In this document: positions 57,213-64,000 of the stretch, piece after piece
How positions within the stretch are numbered: the first letter of the stretch is position 1
Layout: every line of letters begins with the position of its first letter
DNA from: Clavulina sp. PMI_390
Lineage: Eukaryota; Basidiomycota; Agaricomycetes; Cantharellales; Hydnaceae
NCBI GenBank assembly: GCA_015039315.1
Contig: WIDE01000029.1
Location: 1-64,000, forward strand
Direction of reading: 5' to 3'
DNA: 64,000 nucleotides
Position numbers and translations under genes: made by a program
The notes under the pieces: generated by a model
Databases searched by the model: none
The model's input: the letters and a program-made list of their open reading frames with translations, nothing else
What the model was told of the DNA's origin: nothing

Positions 57213-59920
57213 CTAATCCTGATCTGGATTTCGAGTCGCCCATTTATGAAATGCAGCCACCTCGTCTTCAGCAGACGGGCGAATGGATCGCCGGGAAATT
57301 TCAGTGAAGAATCTTGTTCGTCTCGCAGGTTCCGCGATCTCAAGCTTTGCATGTGCACGCGACAATGCCCATAGCACTTCATGAATCCTGGAGACGACCC
57401 TACATATGTCAGCTGGGGAAAATATACTAAATAAATGAGAACTCAACTCATCGATCCTCGGATCCAATTGTTCCCAGCATGAGACTGAATCGAGATTCCA
57501 GTGAATGACATCGAGAGCCTCGTGCTCAGTGCTCCCATCTTTGCCCTTCGTTCCCACTCGTCCTAAGACTCGGAGCTCGTCGTCCACGAATGGGAAGATT
57601 GGTTGTTTGGCCAGAGCGATCTGCTGGTTTGCCCATAGCGCAAAACCTGAAGGGCAGTAGAAGTAAATCTTGAGATCTCCTGTGGAGCCAAGCACAGCCG
57701 AAATTTCATTCGAGAATGAGACTCGCTGTGTTTCCAGTGCTGTCCAAGCCGGGATGAGACACCATGTGAGTTATATCTTGCGAATCGTCGAGAATGAGAA
57801 CCCGTACCTGCTTCCACCCACTTTGCCTTCGCCTTTGTTAAAAGCGCCTGCTCGCCTTGAGGCTCTTCAGCTGATTGATCCACTGAAGCAATACAACTAA
57901 AGTTCTCGCAAAACTTCAACAAAGCTCTCTCGTTTTCGCGTTCGAGCTGTTCCTTTAGTAGCTCGACTGAGAACGACGTGTCCCATTTGTAAACCGCGTA
58001 TCCCTCCAGGTAGGATGAAGGCCCGTTTTCCACATCTTTGGATCCCTCACTGAGAAATGATGGCCTGATTAGTTCACCCTAAAACGCGAATGCTCAATGA
58101 ATGGGACGTTTACGTTGTGCGACCCTCTTTCTGCGCCTTCCAAAGTTCAACATGTCTCATCAATGCTTCGAAGCCTAAACCAAGCCCCTTGACAGATAGC
58201 TTAGACTGGCCATCTAAAGTCCCCTTCCACGTTCCTAAGAAGTTTTCTCGTTCTTCACGAGTGATCGCTGTTGTATACGTAGGCCTACGCAAATGATGGT
58301 GAGTGGTTGGTATCTAGATTGAAGATAATGGCTCACTCATTAACAGGCTCGACAGGGGAATCAGTCATATCCATCCAATCATCTGGCGGTGATGGTGGTA
58401 GAGCTGGTCTAGATTTGGGCAAATTTGGGAGCGCAGCTTGAGGATCAAAAGGGGAGCTTACATTTTACATGCGGCACGTGTCCAGGCTGCAGCAGAGGAG
58501 CTCATGTCCTCAAGGGTCTGTTTGGAGATGGATTGTCCGAGGCCGGGAATGGTAGAGGGGCTCAAGTACGAAGGCAGAATCCGAACACCAAACCCCTGAG
58601 AATCATATCAGCAGCGCCGAGTCGAATCAAATTTTGGACTGCTTACCTTATCGGCATATCGGAACAGCCTGTATAATATGTTAATTCAAGGGAAATTGTC
58701 AAGGAGTAGGATACACTCACCTCGATGGTACACAAGGTTTCCGCCGCCCAAGATGATGCCCCTCGATCCAGTCCACGGTAAAGACATTGTATCCGGCTAT
58801 TTCGAGGTCATTAGACTGAAATAGAAATAGATGAGAAAGTGGTATGCGTATACGTACTCTCTAATGCTCGAGCTGCCTTGGGAAGCATCCACAAATGCTC
58901 ACCATCATACCCCATGGCACAAGCGTCAAGATCGAAGTTCAAAAGCACATCGCGAGGGTTCTTGACGAGCATGAGAACAATTTGTATCCTTTTGATAGGG
59001 TATCGGCAGAAAAAGGTGACAGTCCGCGAGTTTCGGACGATTAGGATATCTTGCCCTCCCTGTGGAAGATTTGCTTTCCACGTTTCGAATATGTGCTCGA
59101 TCTTCGCGTTGGCCGCAGCGGCTGAGATACCATAGATATATACGTCAATATCTGTAGAGACGTGCTTCCCTCGGTCTTCATCATTGAGCGAAAGAAGGGC
59201 TGCCAATACGCTTCCTCCAGCAACGAATACGTTATTCCAGTCAAGACCACGCAACAATCCATCGGAAAGAGCATGAAAAGAGTCTTGGAAATCTTTCATG
59301 GACGGTTGCACAAAAATGTTCTGAGACCTGAGACTGTCCAGAAAGGTATAGCCCGAGATATTAGGGTCGCGGTAAATCTCCCTTCGTCGGCGTCCCGATA
59401 TGGGGTCATACACAAGCGCAGAGAGGTGGAACATCAGGTCGGCATGTGGTCCCCAGTCAACGAGCCCCTCATCCCATTTGGTGTCCTCGATGGAAGTTTC
59501 ACGAAGCTTCCGTTCATGCGCCAAGATCCATTCGTCAATGTCAAGAAGTGTGGAGGGGTCTACGGTATTTCCCGTCCGCAGTTTGATTATCGCAAGGACT
59601 CTACGAAGCGCTGCGTAGCGGATGTCCTTAGAATGCAAAGCACTCTGGAGAAGTTCTACTGGAAGGGTCAGAACGCCTGGCTGTCCAGGGGGCTGCCAGT
59701 CAGCGGCGACAATAGTCTCGTTAAGAGCTTTCACAAGCTCGGAAGTATAGTCTTCCGCATTTTGGTAGGGTTTGGAGTCTTTAGCACGAGTTCTGGCCTC
59801 GCCATACATCTCAAGACGTTTCACTACGACCAGCTCAGCCAGGTGGGCAAGGTTGTTTCCCCATTGGTCGGAGTTGATAAGGTGGAGTATTGGGTCGCTA
59901 GAAGGGGATTCTTGTGCCAT
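57213..59920 (-). CDS. Nucleotidyltransferase-fold-like protein, copy P3
   Basis: Nine exons: 59920-58858, 58796-58721, 58668-58647, 58595-58462, 58408-58337, 58284-58114, 58049-57808, 57739-57448, 57399-57213 (2259 nt, 752 aa). Start MAQESPSSDPILHL. Core: NVFVAGGSVLAALL, STDIDVYIYGI, NSRTVTFFCRYPIKRIQIVL, FDLDACAMGYDGEHLWMLPK, then micro-exon LFRYADK and GFGVRI; the C-terminal part has YFYCPSGFALWANQQ and WEQLDPRIDE. Exon 3 (22 nt) and exon 7 (242 nt) have the same length as in P1. The last intron uses the unusual donor GTTGAG, as in P1 (GTTGCG in P2). It is divergent from the F-box gene at 60153. The nucleotidyltransferase assignment rests on motif pattern only. Confidence 0.72.
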
Positions 59921-60152
59921 GGATCCCGAGAGGATCGGCCGTGATCGCCAGGTGACTGGCAAACAGATAGAATTGTGGCACCACGCACATCAAGGCAACA
60001 AACGCCCATGCCAAACAGCAGTCACACGAGGCAAACATTAATCGCAAACACGAGTTGATTTGCGAATCCACTTGCACCAAAGTACCTCACACCACGAACG
60101 TTCTCTCCTTCATACTAGGAGCAATAGGGCTCATTTACCCCCTGGGCCTAGC

Positions 60153-62176
60153 ATGAGCATTGATCCATCCATCGTGAAGAATTTTCTCGACGCGCGAGAT
60201 GCGCTCATGGCCAATGTGCGGCAGGTGGCTCGCCCACCCCACATACTCTCTGTTGCACCGTCTGAGCGCGCACACCTTCGAACTTCAGTCAAAAAGATTG
60301 GGACCGAACTCAATACGCTTGCCAGTGACCTTGAATCTGTTCAGGGCGACATTCAGAGGTTATTGGCTGGTGAGGTGTTACAGGCCAGAGCCCAAGTTCA
60401 AGATTCCTTGTCCCCAATTACCATCCTTCCCTCAGAAATCTTTCTGCGTATCATTCGTATGGCATCGAGCAGCCCCGAACGGCTCCATAATTTTCTCGGA
60501 GTTTGTAAGGCGTGGCGGGCGCTAGTAACCACTGAACCTCGATTGTTCACGGAGATTCTATGGGATCGCTGGGACCCAAAACTTATCGCGCTATGGCGGT
60601 CACGAGCCAAAGGTTTATGTCACACGGTTTCCATCGGAGGTCTCTTGTCCAACGAAGAGCGCTGGAGGTCTGTGTTTCCTCCCGGTACAACGATGACCTT
60701 ATCAACAAAATCCCGGGGGATACGTGACGAGCTTCGAGAAACGCTTCCATCTTGTGGCGATCTATTCATTAATGATTTTGTCGACTTAAACAGCTTCCAG
60801 ACTTGGCTCGACTCTGAGAGCCTTGTTTTGTCCCATCTCTGTCGAATTAAATTCGGCCAAGGCTTTCACTCTCGCCTCTCTCAATTTGATGTCTCTGTGA
60901 CTCGATTGCCCATTCTACAGAGCCTACACATAGACAATCCGCAAATGTTGGTAGCAATAAGAGGTTCGCCGCCTCCGTTAGTTCACCTCTGCATGAGGGT
61001 TGGCCACGTTATCCCTTGTCATCATATGCTGTTGTGTTCGAATCATTCCCAACTCTGAAAAGCCTGTCGATTGACATGTTCAGGTGTACAGTGGATATTA
61101 CTCCTGCTATTGAGCTGCAAAGCCTTACTTCATTCGAACTACGGAGTGAGGGGGAGGACTTCGACGTTATGTCTTTGGCTGTGCAAAGTTTCATATGCCC
61201 CAATGTCCGAGAGCTCGTTATTCGCACCCCCAATATAATCTTTAGTACGCGTTGGTGGATCGTTCTGGTACGTGCGTACAGCAATTCTGCCAAGTTTTGA
61301 TCAAAGCTCATGAAGGAGCTCTCATCATCGTTCTCAGCTGCAAACCTTTCCCGCAATAACGAGCCTCGTTATGACGATGCATATCCCGTTTGTGATTCAT
61401 GACTTCCACTTGACTTTAATCCGCCTCGAGCGGCTATTTCGAAAGGCATTTTTTGCCCACCTTACTGAAATCCATTTTCTCGAGAACGGCACCAACAAAA
61501 TGTTGCTTCATGCCATCCACATATTTGTTTCTGCATCCCCAACGAAACTTCTCGAGCGGATCTCACTTCCATCAATCTCTTTTGACATCTATGAGATGGA
61601 GGACAAATTGAAGAGGGGGATCGATGCCGTACATCGATGGCGCGACATTTCCAGTGATCAGCCTTTCGATATACCGCAGGCCCGTGCTCTGATCAACGTG
61701 AGATGGAGAAGACCCCCTGGAGTCGAATACGTCGATGATCTCCTGGAAGTCCATTTCAAGCGTTACCTGCATATTCTCGATTTCTGGCTGGGGTCAGCCA
61801 GAAGTGCTCAAAACGTCCAGGTGTGAGCAAAATGTTCCAGTTAGACTTGATTTTCAGCTCACTCGACTCAAAGGTGCTGGGTTACAGCTTGACTGGCGGA
61901 CGTTGTTGGGAACCCGCGACATCGTTGGGACATTGGTCGCTTGAAACTAGGTCGGCTAGAGAACTGAAATGGGCACAAGCGGCTCGCGAGAGGTTCCAAC
62001 GCGACATACTGGACTCAGGCGTCTGGAAGACACTCGATGAAATATACGAGTTCTTCCTGCCTTTTGGTCCTTATGATGATGATGATGACGACCCTGATGA
62101 CGTCGGTTGTGAAAAATGGCATTGGTCAGAGGTTGACGATTTATCACAAGGCGTCGTCTCAGATTTTGAACCTTAA
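60153..62176 (+). CDS. F-box protein of the LRR-like type, possible frameshift
   Basis: Begins MSIDPSIVKNFLDARDAL with an N-terminal helical region, then a clear F-box (SPITILPSEIFLRIIRMA, FLGVCKAWRALVTTEPRLFTEI at about resid. 120-170), then repeats of the form LPILQSLHID, FPTLKSLSIDMF, CPNVRELVIRTP as in LRR-like basidiomycete F-box proteins. This is a different family from F1-F6. The first frame ends at 61058 while the natural continuation (LSSYAVVFESFPTLKSL) lies in another frame from about 61013, so a one-base indel near 61010-61020 or a missed intron is needed. An intron 61268-61337 is well supported; the last part to 62176 (Asp run DDDDDDPDD) is provisional. Confidence 0.55.
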
Positions 62177-62317
62177 CTCGTCAACGCCTATGTTATCAAT
62201 ACATCCCTGCACTGGAAGAGCGGTTCTCCTTCGTGTACAGAAGATCTCGAGAGTAGTAGACACAATGACGAATAGCTTCCACGACGTCATGGTCTCGGAA
62301 AGCTTGAACAGTCACAA

Positions 62318-62747
62318 CTATTCTTTGAAGGTGCCCCCTTCCTGGCTTGTAAGGCCTTGAGCATCACTAGGCTCGGTGTGTCGTACTCCAGGGGCGCCTT
62401 GACCTTGGGTGACTGTCTGCCCTGGAGTCTGCGCACTTGGGTCAGCTAGATGGAGAGGTCAGAATATTTCTCATGAGGACGGCCTGGATCGATTTAGCTC
62501 CGTTCATACCTTCAGGGGAGGATTTTGGGTACACCTAGCCTCAAGGGATTATGAGCGATTTTAGAGCGAACGGTAAGCCTGATGTTTACTATGACGCACA
62601 GCAGCAGGATTCTCTCTGGTCGGCGAAGGGGCAGCTTCAGGCTTTTCTCCTTGGTTTGGGAATTTCGCGTCGGCTGGAATATTCTGGAGGTGAGTATTTG
62701 CCGAGTCTGAAGTTTCTGAAACCTGAATAACCTTCTCCTAGAGACAT
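62318..62747 (-). CDS. Small disordered hydrophilic protein (80 aa, four exons)
   Basis: Found by splice signals, since its exons are very short: 62747-62732, 62673-62600, 62534-62510, 62445-62318 (243 nt). All three introns are GT..AG and the phases (1, 0, 1) agree. The product starts MSLGEADAKFPNQGEK, is rich in Pro, Gln, Gly, Thr and charged residues, has no hydrophobic core, and ends TSQEGGTFKE. Such small hydrophilic proteins are often stress-linked, but no family is recognised. The first exon codes only five and a third residues, so the 5' end is the weakest part. It lies 141 bp downstream of the plus-strand F-box gene, in convergent orientation. Confidence 0.5.
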
Positions 62748-63038
62748 AGCGGATGTTCCAATAGAGATAGTTGTTGATATGTATTTGGCTGACGGCTTGC
62801 CCACATTGCTCAGCTCATCCTATCAACTCCCATCCTTTGCAGGACCACCACCCTACTTTTTTTCTGGGAATTTCGTTCTGCTTGGTAGCCTGCTTCATCC
62901 ACGACGCCATCCTCAGCCCCTACTACTAGTCGACCAACTTGAGCCTACGTGCTTAGTGTTTAGGACGCCGGAGTCCAGGGCGGGCTGCTCACTCCCTATC
63001 GCTTCTTCTCTGCATCCCCCCTTGTTGTATTCAACATT

Positions 63039-64000
63039 ATGAAAGATATAAGCAAAACTTCGATCGAAAGCAAAGCGCAACAACGCCGAAGAGGCGCTCT
63101 CTCCTGCGCAGAGTGCAGAAGGTCCGTCGCCACTCTCCCTATCCATCCCTGAAGGCAATCGCCTCATGTCCCCGCCCCGGCTCCTGACAATGACGCTGAC
63201 GATGTTTCATTTTGAACCCTCCTTGCCGTGTGGCTGGGTGGATCTTGTCGTCCATAGGCTGAAATTACGGTGTGACCGCGTATTCCCGTGTCAGAGTTGT
63301 GCGTGTCTTCTCCCGTATTCATTATTGTTTTCCTTGCGCGCCGCCCCTTCGAGCTCGCAAAAAGTGATTGCAAGCAACTCAAGCCTCTGCGCAATCTGCT
63401 TCCTGGCGGCTACGCACGCGCCCGATCCATGAATCGCCCACCGATGATTCTATCACCATATACTTTCCACTCTATTGACCTGGTCAAGCACTTCTAACTG
63501 CGCTTCTCCACGTTCTTACTCTAGGCAAAAAGAGAGGCTGCGCTGCTATCTGTCCCGATGGTGCACTCACTACTGGGAAAGGAAATCGGTATGTTTTTCG
63601 AACAGTCTTTGTCAACTGCCCGGCGTCTTTGTTAGGCAAGGGTCCATTCCCAGTGCAACGCAGGAGCATCCAGCCCCATCTCTGGATCGCGTTGTGGCCC
63701 TGGTTCATTACAGCAATCAAGTTCATTCACGATCCCGCGGTGGATCTTGTACAAACTTCGATCGCTCCGAGCTTTCTGCTCGTCTGGGCTGCCAGCCACT
63801 CCTCTTGCTCCTTTCGCATTTATCAAATCACGTACTCCTCCGTCGCGCCTGACTGACAGATTCTTTTTCTTATTCGGGAATCGTACCGACGCCGCATTTC
63901 CATTTGATTCCGCTCTACATCCACGTTGTTCCGAGGATATAGCTTCATTCTCGCCAACACCGAAGAACTTCATGATCGCATCGAGGCGCTCCAAGAGCGC
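63039..64000 (+). CDS. Zn2Cys6 transcription regulator, 5' part (runs off right edge)
   Basis: Exons 63039-63121, 63258-63304, 63525-63588 and 63943 onward. After a basic leader (SKAQQRRRGA) the binuclear zinc cluster reads CAECRRLKLRCDRVFPCQSC and a sixth Cys in KKRGC, followed by AAICPDGALTTGKGNR, a tail common in basidiomycete regulators. The last exon (FILANTEELHDRIEALQER) starts the linker and coiled-coil dimerisation helix. DNA-binding nuclear regulator of the Gal4 type; the fungal-specific middle-homology domain would be to the right of the window. The second intron needs the donor after TGTGCGT at 63304 to keep the frame. Target genes cannot be told from here. Confidence 0.85.

Noticed and set aside
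1..64000. CRISPR arrays, prokaryotic operons, insertion sequences, intact transposons
   Set aside because: No regularly spaced repeats, no terminal inverted repeats with target duplications, and no transposase or reverse-transcriptase motifs were seen.

Overview
The window is nuclear DNA of a filamentous basidiomycete. Genes are split by many short introns (about 37-100 nt, GT..AG, CTNAC-type branch sites), spacing is compact, and protein types such as split-exon Zn2Cys6 regulators, Vps10, Etr1-like reductase and CPL1-like proteins are fungal. The expanded F-box and membrane families resemble those of Agaricomycetes of the Rhizoctonia/Ceratobasidiaceae kind; that placement is an inference from memory of protein families, not a search. 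One assembly gap of 460 N lies at 12262-12721. Exon models were worked out by hand from splice signals. For most genes the exon lengths add up to a whole reading frame, and paralogues share intron positions, which is the main support for them.

Layout. 1-5012: three related small membrane-protein genes on the minus strand; one runs off the left edge, one looks broken and one is complete. 5907-20681: a nucleotidyltransferase-fold-like gene (copy P1), an F-box/propeller-like gene (F1), a membrane protein across the gap, then three tandem F-box/propeller-like genes (F2-F4). 21317-26324: a Ser/Thr-rich single-pass membrane protein and a tandem pair of BRCT-like genes with a shared promoter motif. 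28591-40907: conserved housekeeping genes, namely Vps10 sorting receptor, a CPL1-like Cys-rich protein, Hsp20 with a textbook heat-shock element, and a mitochondrial pair (Etr1-like reductase and Coq3 methyltransferase) divergently transcribed from a 64-bp gap. 41269-54116: accessory genes again, namely P2, a gutted F-box relic (F7), then a divergent LAAO/F-box pair present twice (LAAO1/F5, LAAO2/F6), with LAAO2 stopped by one nonsense codon. 54315-57056: ubiquitin C-terminal hydrolase and a PDI-like thioredoxin, divergent. 57213-64000: P3, another F-box gene, a tiny four-exon gene for a disordered 80-aa protein, and the first exons of a Zn2Cys6 regulator that leaves the window.

The accessory part is the most interesting. 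Three unrelated families (a Pol-beta-like nucleotidyltransferase-fold family in three copies, an F-box/propeller-like family in six full copies plus one relic, and a cytosolic-looking L-amino-acid oxidase in two copies) are repeatedly intermixed around a housekeeping core. They show duplication, internal deletion and fresh pseudogenes, as expected of a fast birth-and-death locus. A shared function is a hypothesis only.
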